Part shown: positions 35,373 through 44,584 of the stretch, piece by piece | Layout: every line of letters begins with the position of its first letter | Position numbering within the stretch: the first letter of the stretch is position 1 | DNA from: a virus | Length of the DNA: 64,000 nt | Strand: one strand, 5' to 3' | IMG/VR virus record: IMGVR_UViG_3300022562_001990 | Location: 1-64,000 of that record | Position numbers and translations under genes: made by a program | Notes under the pieces: model-generated | What the model was told of the DNA's origin: nothing | The model's database searches: none | Seen by the model: the letters and a program-made list of their open reading frames with translations, nothing else

Positions 35373-38300
35373 TCCTCGCCTCCACTGGCGTTGTCATCGC
35401 ATATAAGACCGGCGGTGCATGGCAGAACCCACTGTCCGTCAACGCTCAAGGCGCGAAGGCCATTGCGGCCGAGCCCGGCGTCGAAGCCGAGGTAGAGGAG
35501 TCCTATGGACTCAGCGGAAGCAATTTCGACAAGATTCGGATCACCCCCGGCCTGGTTGTCGACCCCGCAGGAATTCGTCGCAACCTCCCCAGTCTGGCCG
35601 GAGCTTCTGCACAGGCCTTCAACGAAACCCCGCTTCGCTCGCATGCCAGCAGTGGCCGCCAGGACTATATCGTCCTGCGGCAGCGAGAGCCCTTCTCAGC
35701 AGAGATCAAGCAGCTCTTCGGCGGACAGTTCAACGCCGGGGGGTATCTCCAGCAGGAGGTCGACAACGGCACCGCCCCTAGCTACAGCTCTCGCCCTGCC
35801 GTCTATGCCAAAAGAAATGGCTTGACGGGCGAGATCTGGTTTGCCTTCGGAGGCCAAGGAGCATCCCTTGGCGTAGACACCCAAGGCGGTTTTGCTGGGG
35901 CTGGTTACGCGAAGACGACGACGTTTGCCACGGGCGGTAATGTCAGCAGTGTTTGGATTGTCGGCCAGCGGGCTAGCGACGATGCCCTGATCTGTCTGTT
36001 CTCGACCGGCACCGATCTTCAGATGGGCAGCTTCAACGGGACCAACGGGGCCCAGGTCGATGCGCCAGTGACGATCGGGAACATGACCGGAACGGTCACT
36101 CGAGTTCGCGCCGCTCTCGACGGGCAAGACCAGGTTCACGTTGTCTTTGAGCACAACGAAGGCGGGAGCCCCAGCCAGCAGATCTACTACGTCAAGGCGA
36201 GCGCCCTGGCGGCCAACTTCGGAACCGCCCCTGGAGCTCCGGCCATTGTCGCCGGCGCCAACACCGGCAAGAACGATGTCGATCCAGACATTGCGCTTGA
36301 CCGAATGGGCAATGCCCACATCGTCTACGCGACGGGCACGGGGTCCAATCGCTACGGAGACTTCGTCTACGCAGTCATCGATGCCAACAAGAACCTCGTC
36401 TCGCTGGACACCTACTTGGTCGGCTCCGACGTTGGCGCAGAGAGCATCGTTGACCCGCAGGGTGTCGTATCGAATGTTCTCACCAGCATCCGCCGAGCCC
36501 GTGTCACGGTCAACGACTTCGACGAAGTCACGGCTGTTGCAATCGGCGACGGAACCGACCTCCTGGTTTTTGCCCCGCACTTCGAGGAGCGACTCGGCTA
36601 CGCCCTGGTGAGTCTTGGGGCTGTACCCGACTCAGAAGCAGTCTCCGTTGACGTGGTCACCGGTGAGCGCGGCGAGGTGCAGATTGCCTATCTCACGCAC
36701 GATGGCGGTAGCTCCCCCTTCTTCATCTATTCGATGACCCTCGATGTGGCCTTCGCCTCCAATGGCCACATCCATGAGCACATTCTTCGACGCGATGTCG
36801 AGGTCTACAACGCCGGCGGAAACCTTTCGACTCGAGTTGCAGGAGGCGAAGAAGAGGACATTCTTCTTGTCCGAGGCATTCTCGGGGACTTCGTGTCGTC
36901 GCTCACTGACCTCACGAATTACGACGGCAAGATTCACAGTTTCGCGACACTCGAGGACGATTCCAATGCGGTTCGGCAGCGGAGCCATCCGAAGGACGTC
37001 TATCTGGCATCCTATGAGGCTCCCGACGGAACGGTGACGGAGGACCGGATTCGGACCTTCAATGTTCGTCCCAAGAAGATGAACTACCCGTTCCTTGTTG
37101 GTCGCGACGGAGACTTCCAAGGATTCGATGCCGTCTACGATGCCGTTCGCGAGGCAAACCGTCTCGGCGGAGAGGTGGTCGTTCGTCCAGGTGACTATCG
37201 AAACATCTCGACCGGTGTCGCCCCTGGAGCTCTCCAGCTCGCTGCCGGAGTCTCGCTTCGTGGCGATGGTCAAGTCTCGTTCGAGGGCTATGAGTTTCGC
37301 CTTGGGACCTCGGTGTCCTCGTGGTCGATCAACAACATCAACGGCGACATTGTCGAGAGAACCGCCTCGTTTGGCGGGGTGGTCAAAGAAGGCGACCTCG
37401 TCCAGATGGCTACGTCCGGCTTTCACCGGGTACTGAAGGTACTGCCGTACAAAAGCCCCTACGCGGGTAGGCTTTTGCTTTCGCAATCACAGCTTGGCGG
37501 CGCTCCGGCCGGAGCAACGATCACGATCTTCCCGTCTGGTGGATCAATCCAGAACGTCTCCTTTGTTGGAGACCCAATCAGCCTTCCGGCTATCAGCGTC
37601 TTCTATAGCGATCAGGCCCTCATCAAGGGCGTGGCATTTCTAGGTGACGTCACTGGATTAAGCGGGCTCATCGAAGCATCGAATGCCAGGAACCTACTGA
37701 TCGATCAGTGCAATTTCGCCAATGCGAACCAGTCTGGTACGGCAAAGGCTGTTCTGCTGAGCTCGTGCTCGAGGCCCATCATTCGAGGCTGCCTTGGCAA
37801 CGGAAGTGGAGTCAACGAGTTCGATATTGACCAGACCAACGACAACCCTATGGTTGTTGGCTGCATCGGATTGGTCGACGGCACAGGCGCAGTCACCAGA
37901 ACATCGCCGCTCAACATCGTCGGCCAGGACGACGAGAACGTCGCCGGCATCACGGCGGCTACCGACTCCGTCACGGGCGTCGGCAAGGTCGTCAAGACCG
38001 TCGACGGAACCCTCCATCTCCAGGACGACAACACTCGTGCGGGCGCGACGCCGAACATCCCCCTCTCCGACTCTGGCGTGGGGGGAGACGTTCTGCCCGC
38101 GGGGGCCAACTCGCTGCTCCATGCCGTCTACACGAACAAAGCCAACATCGACTCCAACGATGTCGACATCGCTGCCAACACTGCGGCAATTGCAGCACAC
38201 GAAACGTTGGTCAGCAACTTCAACAAAGGCGTCATCAAGTCTGGTGTCCTCTTCGGGTGCACCCCAAGCGAGGGTACGGGCACTGCGGTAGACTACACCG

Positions 38301-40480
38301 CAGGCGAGTACATTGCCGGGGGCAAGGTCTGGAGCTTTGGACCGCTCACGATCAGCACGAGCACAGTAGCCTCGACGACCTACTACTACTGGGTTGACGA
38401 GGTTGGCGTTCATCACCGTGATACGTCCCTGCCCAACACGGACGACCCGAACGTCTGCATGCTGCTCATCGCGAAGACGAACTCTGTCAACACAGGGTTC
38501 GAGCAGTTCATCGACTTTCGATTCTGCATCGGCAAGAACTACCAGAAGGGACCCCTCATCGTCGGCCCCGAAGGCGCAGACGTCGACGCAGACGAAACCC
38601 ACTTCTTCTCCATCTACGGAGCCGTCGAGTACCTCATTCGGAAAGACCGAAACGAGGTGGGGGAAATCATCGTCACCGGCGAGTGCGACCTCGATGCCGG
38701 CAAAGGCCGCGCCGTTGGCGCCCACCTGTACATCGACTTCTTCAGCACCAATCTTGGTGGCATCATCATTCGCGGGGTCGGGGAAAGGGCTGGCATCAAA
38801 ACGACAGACACCACCCAGCCAGCAATCTGGTGCAATGGTCTCAACGGTGCCACTGACAGAGACGAGAAGGTTACGGTTCGCATACACAACCTGCTCATCA
38901 AGAGCAATGCGACCAGCGGGCCAACGGTCGATGACGATCCGGCCATCATGCTCTCGAACTCGTTCCACGATGTCGTCATCGACAGGTGCTCTGTTCGAGC
39001 TCCTGACCTGAGCCAGGTTGGCGGAACGACCGGCTGGCAGAGAGTCGTAGACGTATCCTCGAACTTCAGCTGCAAAGACCTGACGATCGCAAACAACTAC
39101 TTCGAAGGCGGGGAGTACGACGGAATCGATCTTGCGTCGACCACAACCGGCCTTATCGAGAACGCCTACATCTTCAGGAACGTTTTTGCCGCAGCAGCTG
39201 CAAGTGGAGCAAGCGTCCAGGGTGCTGTTGTTCGCATCGGCGAAACGACGGTGAATGCCTGGGTAACCGAAAATACGGTCACGGACACAGACCTGGGGAC
39301 GGCAAACGGCTGGGCAAGCTTCGTGAACTTTACCTGTCGGCAATACCTTGTGACCCAGCCGACGTCAACGCTTTCCGGAATCAGAATGATTGCGGACAAC
39401 GTAGTCAATCCGAACTCGTCTTTCATCAACGACATCTTCATCTGCAATCGCCCAGCGTCCGGAGATGCGGCCCCGTATTACATTCTCAACAACACGGTCA
39501 TTCACAACGTCGGAGACTTCCTCGTAATCAATGCGCGCTCAAGAGGTGCGCTGATTGCCGGGAACCACTGGGAGGGAGGTCTCTATTTCGTAGACTGCAC
39601 CCCAGCGACCTCTCGCACCGCTACTGAAGGCTACGAGCGAATTGTCAACAACTACCTCGACCTAAGCTCTGCGGTTGGCACCGGTGGAAAGGCGCTCTTC
39701 CTTCGGGGGGACCGGATCATCTTTGCCGGAAACAGAGTGATTGGCGGATATCGTCAAATCGACATTGACGATGACATTGGAGACACCACGGAGGGCGATG
39801 TCTTCCTGCTAGACAATATCGTCACCGATGGCCTCGCGGGAGGCGTTGGGTTCTTCATCTATCGGTGTCATCGAATGATCATTCGCGGCAACGTGGTAAA
39901 AAGCGCTGCTGCGAACTGGGAGGCGATGACCGTCTACACCTGCGAAGACCACGTCGTCACAGACAACTTTTTCGAAAACGATACGGGAGAGACCGTTGCG
40001 TGCACTATCACCAACGGAATTTTCGCCAACAACAAGGTCAGACGAACGAATGCCACAACAGGGGATGCCTACTGCCTCCACCTGATCGGCAGCGGAGTCA
40101 TCGTTGGCAACTTCATCGAGGATGCAGGACTCGATGTCATGACGATCACCAACGCTAGCTTGAAGTGGGGTTCCTCTATCGCAATCGGCAACTACTACGT
40201 CGGGGCCCTTGGCGGCGGCAGCAGGAACGGGGTCGCTATTGGTGGAACCAAGAATGTTTTCATTGGCAACAAAATAGTTCAGGATGCCACTGGTTCGTAT
40301 GCGAATGTTCGTCTTGAGAGCGCTGTTCGCGACGGAACGTTCATCGGGAACGTCCTGGACAACCTGAATGTGGCGCCGACCTATTGGGCTGACATTCGTA
40401 GTGCAAAAACCTTCGATGAATGGGGGACAAGCAACCTAAGCTCAACCCCGAACTTAGGAGGAACGAATCGTGAAGTCTAA
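35174..40480 (+). CDS. Giant beta-helix tail spike, main body
   Basis: 1768 residues in the open frame from the second repeat unit; with the 35052 start and one repeat copy the protein would be about 1805 residues. There is no ATG, GTG or TTG in this frame from the last upstream stop (35072) until a TTG at 35822 with no ribosome-binding site, so translation must depend on the upstream start. Residues near 640 have the pectate-lyase-3 pattern (FQGFDAVYDAVREANRLGGE, then VVVRPGDYRN), the first turn of a right-handed beta helix. A second long beta helix fills the C-terminal 600 residues, with N-rich turns such as IFRNVF, NNTVIHNV and GNRVIGG. Spikes of this kind usually bind or cut host surface polysaccharide, but no catalytic residues could be assigned. 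Confidence 0.75.
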   Translation, partial: GGAASDNGSIITIAPVAFVQRGLIVEIESEITGLAVPTDPEPWFVIASSPDDDPTTLVTISVTRDLVLASTGVVIAYKTGGAWQNPLSVNAQGAKAIAAEPGVEAEVEESYGLSGSNFDKIRITPGLVVDPAGIRRNLPSLAGASAQAFNETPLRSHASSGRQDYIVLRQREPFSAEIKQLFGGQFNAGGYLQQEVDNGTAPSYSSRPAVYAKRNGLTGEIWFAFGGQGASLGVDTQGGFAGAGYAKTTTFATGGNVSSVWIVGQRASDDALICLFSTGTDLQMGSFNGTNGAQVDAPVTIGNMTGTVTRVRAALDGQDQVHVVFEHNEGGSPSQQIYYVKASALAANFGTAPGAPAIVAGANTGKNDVDPDIALDRMGNAHIVYATGTGSNRYGDFVYAVIDANKNLVSLDTYLVGSDVGAESIVDPQGVVSNVLTSIRRARVTVNDFDEVTAVAIGDGTDLLVFAPHFEERLGYALVSLGAVPDSEAVSVDVVTGERGEVQIAYLTHDGGSSPFFIYSMTLDVAFASNGHIHEHILRRDVEVYNAGGNLSTRVAGGEEEDILLVRGILGDFVSSLTDLTNYDGKIHSFATLEDDSNAVRQRSHPKDVYLASYEAPDGTVTEDRIRTFNVRPKKMNYPFLVGRDGDFQGFDAVYDAVREANRLGGEVVVRPGDYRNISTGVAPGALQLAAGVSLRGDGQVSFEGYEFRLGTSVSSWSINNINGDIVERTASFGGVVKEGDLVQMATSGFHRVLKVLPYKSPYAGRLLLSQSQLGGAPAGATITIFPSGGSIQNVSFVGDPISLPAISVFYSDQALIKGVAFLGDVTGLSGLIEASNARNLLIDQCNFANANQSGTAKAVLLSSCSRPIIRGCLGNGSGVNEFDIDQTNDNPMVVGCIGLVDGTGAVTRTSPLNIVGQDDENVAGITAATDSVTGVGKVVKTVDGTLHLQDDNTRAGATPNIPLSDSGVGGDVLPAGANSLLHAVYTNKANIDSNDVDIAANTAAIAAHETLVSNFNKGVIKSGVLFGCTPSEGTGTAVDYTAGEYIAGGKVWSFGPLTISTSTVASTTYYYWVDEVGVHHRDTSLPNTDDPNVCMLLIAKTNSVNTGFEQFIDFRFCIGKNYQKGPLIVGPEGADVDADETHFFSIYGAVEYLIRKDRNEVGEIIVTGECDLDAGKGRAVGAHLYIDFFSTNLGGIIIRGVGERAGIKTTDTTQPAIWCNGLNGATDRDEKVTVRIHNLLIKSNATSGPTVDDDPAIMLSNSFHDVVIDRCSVRAPDLSQVGGTTGWQRVVDVSSNFSCKDLTIANNYFEGGEYDGIDLASTTTGLIENAYIFRNVFAAAAASGASVQGAVVRIGETTVNAWVTENTVTDTDLGTANGWASFVNFTCRQYLVTQPTSTLSGIRMIADNVVNPNSSFINDIFICNRPASGDAAPYYILNNTVIHNVGDFLVINARSRGALIAGNHWEGGLYFVDCTPATSRTATEGYERIVNNYLDLSSAVGTGGKALFLRGDRIIFAGNRVIGGYRQIDIDDDIGDTTEGDVFLLDNIVTDGLAGGVGFFIYRCHRMIIRGNVVKSAAANWEAMTVYTCEDHVVTDNFFENDTGETVACTITNGIFANNKVRRTNATTGDAYCLHLIGSGVIVGNFIEDAGLDVMTITNASLKWGSSIAIGNYYVGALGGGSRNGVAIGGTKNVFIGNKIVQDATGSYANVRLESAVRDGTFIGNVLDNLNVAPTYWADIRSAKTFDEWGTSNLSSTPNLGGTNREV

Positions 40481-40652
40481 GTACCCACCCCTTCCGCCGG
40501 TTCCGACCCTTTCGACAGAGACCCTTCGCAAGGCGGATGAGTCGGTATCTGCTTCCTCGAAGTATGCGTTCGGCGAGAACAGCTCCAACAACGCCAAGGC
40601 TGCCATTGCCCAAGAGAAGATGCGTCTACAGATGAAGGAGCTCCGTCGGTGA
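40470..40652 (+). CDS. Small hypothetical protein
   Basis: 60 residues, GTG start with a TTAGGAGG site inside the end of the spike gene. Pro-rich N-terminus, helical C-terminus (AAIAQEKMRLQMKELRR). Possibly a spike chaperone or accessory protein, from position only. Confidence 0.6.
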   Translation: MKSKYPPLPPVPTLSTETLRKADESVSASSKYAFGENSSNNAKAAIAQEKMRLQMKELRR

Positions 40653-40963
40653 GCGAAGTCTCCCCCATTCGCCCCCCGGCAGAGGTGGATCTCGACGACG
40701 ACCAGCGAGCTGCCATCGAGGAAGCCGGGGGCTGGTCGCTCGAGGCCTACGCCGAGCTCGGTGCCGCCTACCTCGACTACTCCGAGGCTGAGGCTCGCTA
40801 CCTCCAGGCCAAGGCTCGCCTAACCAAGGCCAAGGGCGGAGCCCTCGAGGCCGACATGAAGAGGGGCAACGTTGTGGCCGCCATCGCCGCCGGAATGAGC
40901 CTGCCGCCCGGGGAGTGGACCTACGACTCCAAGAGGGGCAAGCTGGTCAAGAGGAGCTCGTAG
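40649..40963 (+). CDS. Small helical protein
   Basis: 104 residues with a GTG start overlapping the previous stop by 4 bases. Strongly helical and charged (LDYSEAEARYLQAKARLTKA), probably a coiled coil. No recognised family. Likely a virion accessory protein from context. Confidence 0.6.
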   Translation: MSEVSPIRPPAEVDLDDDQRAAIEEAGGWSLEAYAELGAAYLDYSEAEARYLQAKARLTKAKGGALEADMKRGNVVAAIAAGMSLPPGEWTYDSKRGKLVKRSS

Positions 40964-40964
40964 A

Positions 40965-41585
40965 ATGATGCGTCGCGAAAGCCTTGGGGCTACGGCCCGA
41001 ATTACCCTGGACGTTGTTACCGCTGGCGCTGGCGTCATCGGACAATCCCCCACCTTCGCTATTCAGCGGCTTGCCGACGGGAAGTGGTTTCAGGCATCGG
41101 ATGGCACCTGGCAGCCAACCATCGTCGAGAACGCCGGAACGCAGACGGACTCGACGAACCTTCCCGGACGGTACCACTTCGACTTCGATCAGAGCCTTGA
41201 TGATCTGGCCGAATCCTCGAGCTACGTGGTCAAGAAGCAGAACGCGTCTGGCACCCTGGTGCTCGAATACGAGGACCTCGCCTTCGGTCCCGTCCCAGGG
41301 GTGACGAGCCCAGAGCTCTGCTCTGTGACCGGTCGCATCTTCAACTCGATGGGCGAGGCCAGCCCGAACGAGCTCGTGCGCGCAACCTTGGAGCCTGTCT
41401 ACAAGGATGCCCAGAGTCGGGGCATTACCGCCGACCGACCCGTCATCACCTACACCAACGAGCTCGGCGACTTTGACCTCGGGCTCGTTCGTGGCGCGAC
41501 CTTCCGACTCGAGATCACCTCGATTGGCTACAATCGTAGGGTTACGATTCCCGACCAGGCCACGGCCCTGTTTACAGACCTATAG
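40965..41585 (+). CDS. Virion-type protein with C-terminal Ig-like domain
   Basis: 206 residues. The N-terminal half is a beta domain (ADGKWFQASDGTWQPTIV). The C-terminal 90 residues begin VTGRIFNSMGEASPNELVRA and end VTIPDQATALFTDL, a carboxypeptidase-regulatory-like beta sandwich. The same fold pattern makes up the whole 42413 protein (VTGTICKADGTPVQGAQIKV, ending VPDSGSADFTTL). It may decorate fibres or the capsid. Confidence 0.6.
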   Translation: MMRRESLGATARITLDVVTAGAGVIGQSPTFAIQRLADGKWFQASDGTWQPTIVENAGTQTDSTNLPGRYHFDFDQSLDDLAESSSYVVKKQNASGTLVLEYEDLAFGPVPGVTSPELCSVTGRIFNSMGEASPNELVRATLEPVYKDAQSRGITADRPVITYTNELGDFDLGLVRGATFRLEITSIGYNRRVTIPDQATALFTDL

Positions 41586-41607
41586 GAGACCGTGCTACCC
41601 TGGTGTC

Positions 41608-41835
41608 GTGACCTTCGAGCACGGCATAGCACTTCTGCGGGAATTTGGTTTCCCAGTGTTTGTTGCCGTGTGGTTCATGTGGCGCCTTGAGAGGCGTGTG
41701 GATCGGCTGTTCGAGCTGATGAACTCCCACATGCAAGCCACTGCTCTCCTTGCGAAGAGCGTGGACTACCACATCGACCTGGCAAGGAATGGGACCGGGA
41801 GTTTCCCAACCACCGAAGAAAGCTCTGGCAAATGA
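41608..41835 (+). CDS. Small single-span membrane protein (YvrJ-like)
   Basis: 75 residues from a GTG at 41608; no clear ribosome-binding site, and a longer frame overlaps the previous gene. The segment EFGFPVFVAVWFMWRLERRV is a membrane span followed by a basic helix, like the small YvrJ-type proteins of phages and Bacillus. It is the first of three small membrane proteins, a possible lysis or signalling cassette. Confidence 0.5.
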   Translation: MTFEHGIALLREFGFPVFVAVWFMWRLERRVDRLFELMNSHMQATALLAKSVDYHIDLARNGTGSFPTTEESSGK

Positions 41836-42101
41836 ACTCAAGCACAATCTCCTTCATCGCCTGGTCAGTCATCATGGCCGTCACCTTGGTGGGGCTGGTG
41901 ATTGCGGCTCGAAAGAGTCGAAGCGTTCAGAGCCAGACGGAAGATGTCGCCTCGAGGGCGCTGCCCGAGATCGGCGAGATCGCAGAAAAGAAACACAAGC
42001 AGCGTTTCGGCCGCGCACCTACAAATGCGCCAGGCGCCTCATCTGAATGCATGAGCTCCTGGTACCCCGAGACGAAGAAGAAGGTAGCCGGTAAAGCGTG
42101 A
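41832..42101 (+). CDS. Small single-span membrane protein
   Basis: 89 residues, ATGA overlap with the gene before. One N-terminal span (FIAWSVIMAVTLVGLVIAA), then a charged cytoplasmic tail. It may be a lysis-cassette or membrane-signalling protein. No family recognised. Confidence 0.55.
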   Translation: MNSSTISFIAWSVIMAVTLVGLVIAARKSRSVQSQTEDVASRALPEIGEIAEKKHKQRFGRAPTNAPGASSECMSSWYPETKKKVAGKA

Positions 42102-42107
42102 GATGGA

Positions 42108-42410
42108 ATGGTCACAGCTTACTTCGTCATCGCCGGAATGGGAGTCATCCTCTGGATCCCGATCCTGCTCAAGTTCTATAGATCGTGGGTCAACAGGTCG
42201 AACCCGATCAGTCTCGCAATTTGCGCGGCGATCATTCTACTTGTCTGGTCGTCGATTGCTGGCGCATGGATGGTCGCGGGCACGGTGAACAGGCACCTCG
42301 TGGCGCTGGTCACCTCAGGTATGTCTACACTCGTGGCCGGGTACTGCCATCTCGCCTTTCACATGTCGTCGAAGAAGTTCCCTGATCAGCGGTCGGAGAA
42401 GAAGGAATAG
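42108..42410 (+). CDS. Small membrane protein, holin candidate
   Basis: 100 residues with about three membrane spans (TAYFVIAGMGVILWIPILL, ISLAICAAIILLVWSSIAGA, LVALVTSGMSTLVAGYCHLA) and a highly charged C-terminus (SEKKE). This is the size and topology of a class I holin, but small multi-span proteins have other roles. It is preceded by two other small membrane proteins. Confidence 0.5.
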   Translation: MVTAYFVIAGMGVILWIPILLKFYRSWVNRSNPISLAICAAIILLVWSSIAGAWMVAGTVNRHLVALVTSGMSTLVAGYCHLAFHMSSKKFPDQRSEKKE

Positions 42411-42412
42411 CC

Positions 42413-42709
42413 ATGCCCGCCACGACTGCAACTGTCACCGGAACCATCTGCAAGGCAGACGGCACTCCTGTTCAAGGAGCACAGATCAAGGTTCGCATCG
42501 AGTCCACCGAGCAGGACATGGGTGGACAGGTAGCCGGCAGCGCTGGGATCACATCGGACCAGATCGAGGCGTTCACCGAAGAAGATGGCACCTTCTCCAT
42601 CGACCTCGTCGCAGGGGCCACCGTCGAGCTCGACATTCCGGACATCAATCTTCGAAAGAAGATCAAGGTGCCCGACTCTGGCAGCGCCGACTTCACGACA
42701 CTGGTCTAG
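42413..42709 (+). CDS. Single Ig-like (carboxypeptidase-regulatory-like) domain protein
   Basis: 98 residues: one beta-sandwich domain with VTGTICKADGTPVQGAQIKV at the start and FSIDLVAGATVELDI near the end. It resembles the C-terminal domain of the 40965 protein. Short Ig-like proteins in phages often decorate virions. Last gene of the + unit, before a strong terminator. Confidence 0.6.
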   Translation: MPATTATVTGTICKADGTPVQGAQIKVRIESTEQDMGGQVAGSAGITSDQIEAFTEEDGTFSIDLVAGATVELDIPDINLRKKIKVPDSGSADFTTLV

Positions 42710-42715
42710 TAGCTA

Positions 42716-42791
42716 AGAAATAGACGCAGGCTCCATCCCACCCCCCCGTCGCCGGGGGGACGAGAGGAGCCTGAGCGCTCGTCTTATTTCT
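42716..42791. terminator. Bidirectional terminator between convergent units
   Basis: A long stem-loop: AGAAATAGACG pairs with CGTCTTATTTCT (one bulged A), CAGGCTCC with GGAGCCTG, and an inner CCCCCC with GGGGGG. A/T-rich flanks on both sides make it work in both directions. It sits exactly between the convergent stops of the 42413 (+) and 42791 (-) genes. Confidence 0.82.
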
Positions 42792-43216
42792 CAGTCGATC
42801 GGGGCGCCAAAACCCTTGGCGATTCCCTTGATGATGCTTCCGATTCCGAAGGCATTCATCGTTGCTTCCTCGGCGACCTGGTCGTTGACCTGCTCGACCG
42901 CTTGCTCGGCCAGTACCTTCTCGCCGACGTCCTTGCCGCGGCCAAGGATCTTCTTGACTCCGCCGGCAATCTTGCCGCCGATGGGATCGACGATGTGCTC
43001 CTTGACCTCGCCGCCGACAACAGCCGCTCCGGCCGTGGCCAGGAAAGGATGCTTCCTTGCGGCATCGCCAAGAGTATCGATGCCCTGGCCGAGCCAGTTC
43101 TTCTCCGTCTTCTTTTTCTCCCCGTCGTCCGCTTTGACCTCGGTGGGTGCGGGCGACGACTCAGAGGTCGGGGCCGGAGAAATGGTGTGGGTTTTTGCTT
43201 CTGCTTTTTCGTTCAT
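42791..43216 (-). CDS. Small protein with hydrophobic glycine-rich segment
   Basis: 141 residues. The first 45 are charged and Pro-rich; then ATAGAAVVGGEV and GGKIAGGVKKILG form weakly hydrophobic glycine-rich helices. A GGCATAAG motif lies 126 bases upstream, so it may be an early gene. It could be membrane-associated. Function unknown. Confidence 0.5.
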   Translation of the reverse strand: MNEKAEAKTHTISPAPTSESSPAPTEVKADDGEKKKTEKNWLGQGIDTLGDAARKHPFLATAGAAVVGGEVKEHIVDPIGGKIAGGVKKILGRGKDVGEKVLAEQAVEQVNDQVAEEATMNAFGIGSIIKGIAKGFGAPID

Positions 43217-43342
43217 GGTGGATCCACAATCTGGTGCATGGGTGCCCTATTGGGCTGGTTTGTTGGGTGGCTCTCAGACATGGCCGCACCGTTGCCACGC
43301 TTTGAGCTATTGAAATGAAAGCTGCGCTCTGCCTTCATAAAC

Positions 43343-43350
43343 CTTATGCC
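43343..43350 (-). promoter_or_regulatory. Candidate phage promoter motif GGCATAAG (copy 3)
   Basis: GGCATAAG on the minus strand in the 219-bp divergent gap between the 42791 (-) and 43436 (+) genes. It is 126 bases from the nearest minus-strand ATG, leaving a leader that includes a weak 41-codon frame. On the + side of the gap I see TAGAATCCA (about 43385) and a GGGGAAGG ribosome-binding site. Confidence 0.5.
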
Positions 43351-43435
43351 TGGAAAGGGGGTGTGTTCCGGGGTCGTTGACCGTGTAGAATCCAACTGAT
43401 ACCGTCACTCACTGCTCCCAGGGGAAGGTCCACAT

Positions 43436-44581
43436 ATGTCAATCGCTGCTGCAATCCTCGATTTCTACGACGACAGCAAACACGAGCTCATGTCCAAGGT
43501 CGCCATGCCGGTCGAGCTCAAGAACACAGACGTTTCGTTGCTGACCCCTGAGCAGCACGGGGCCCTGCCAGATTCAGATTTCGGGCTGATCTACCTGACC
43601 AAGCGCGCCTCCGTCCTTCGGAAGTTCCCGGTCAACGATCCTGGCAACGCCTGGCTCTCAGCACAGTACTTCGGGAACACCTACGAGAAGCTGGCCTTCC
43701 CCGCCAGGTTCGTGGCTGCGAAGTTCATCAAGGAAGCGTGCGACGCCTACGGTGTCCCGGCCTCGAGGGCGGTCGATGCCTACGCAGCGCGAGTCGAAGA
43801 CGGCGAGGCCCAGAACAACGTCTTCGTCGAGGGCTCCGAATCGAGCTGGATGTTGCGCAAACTAGCCCAGCGCGAGCTCATCGAGAAGACGGCCTCTGCC
43901 GCAGAGATCAATGCCGTCGTCAACATGCCCGATGAACACTTCGCCCTCGTCATCCAAGGCGGTGACGGTTCGGTCATGAGGAAGTACGCAATGCCCGACG
44001 CGCAGCACGTCAAGCTGGCGGCAAACTACTTCGACCAGTACGCCATGGATTTGCCACCGGAGTATCGACACCGCTTTGCGGTCTCGGTTCAGCACCGCGC
44101 TGACGAGCTCGGCGTGGACGTCTCCGACAACGAGCAGCTCCACAAGTGGGCCGGCGTCGACTGGAATAGCCATGTCCATGCCCACCTCGAGCAGCGGAAG
44201 TCTCTGCTCCCTCAGAACCCTGGCGCGCGCGAGGTCCTCGACAAGCTTGCAGCCTCGCTACACGAAACCAGTCCGCCGGACATGGCGGCAGCGCTTCAGA
44301 CCTTCGACCAGGCAACCAACCTGACCCGCTACTACGACAAGGGTTTGGCAGATCCGTTCGCCAGCACGATGTCGAAGCGTGCTTCTGCCTGGTCGGCAGA
44401 CGTCGATGGCATGATCATCACGGAGGCAGACCTTCGCAAGGAAGCCACGATCAAGAAGATCGGCGGATACCTTGGTGAGTCTTTTGCCCGCCAATTCGCA
44501 GAGAACCCGGCTGAGATCTTCGAGTCGCTTCCGGCGCCCGAGAAGGCTCTCATCAAACAGGTCGTCTCTGGCGAGGCGTAA
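43436..44581 (+). CDS. Head-region protein with internal repeats
   Basis: 381 residues. Two segments share a pattern: VLRKFPVNDPGNAWLSAQYF near residue 62 and VMRKYAMPDAQHVKLAANYF near 182, each followed by a helical stretch ending in a DxxGV. I associate this repeat with large-phage virion proteins of unknown function. It opens the + unit that holds the portal. Confidence 0.55.
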   Translation: MSIAAAILDFYDDSKHELMSKVAMPVELKNTDVSLLTPEQHGALPDSDFGLIYLTKRASVLRKFPVNDPGNAWLSAQYFGNTYEKLAFPARFVAAKFIKEACDAYGVPASRAVDAYAARVEDGEAQNNVFVEGSESSWMLRKLAQRELIEKTASAAEINAVVNMPDEHFALVIQGGDGSVMRKYAMPDAQHVKLAANYFDQYAMDLPPEYRHRFAVSVQHRADELGVDVSDNEQLHKWAGVDWNSHVHAHLEQRKSLLPQNPGAREVLDKLAASLHETSPPDMAAALQTFDQATNLTRYYDKGLADPFASTMSKRASAWSADVDGMIITEADLRKEATIKKIGGYLGESFARQFAENPAEIFESLPAPEKALIKQVVSGEA

Positions 44582-44584
44582 GCC

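Noticed and set aside
43213-43338. 41-codon minus-strand frame starting just after a GGCATAAG motif and ending at the ATG of the 42791 gene
   Set aside because: The stop/start overlap (ATGA) would allow coupling, but there is no ribosome-binding site and the sequence is low in structure. It may be a leader peptide; not supported enough to list.
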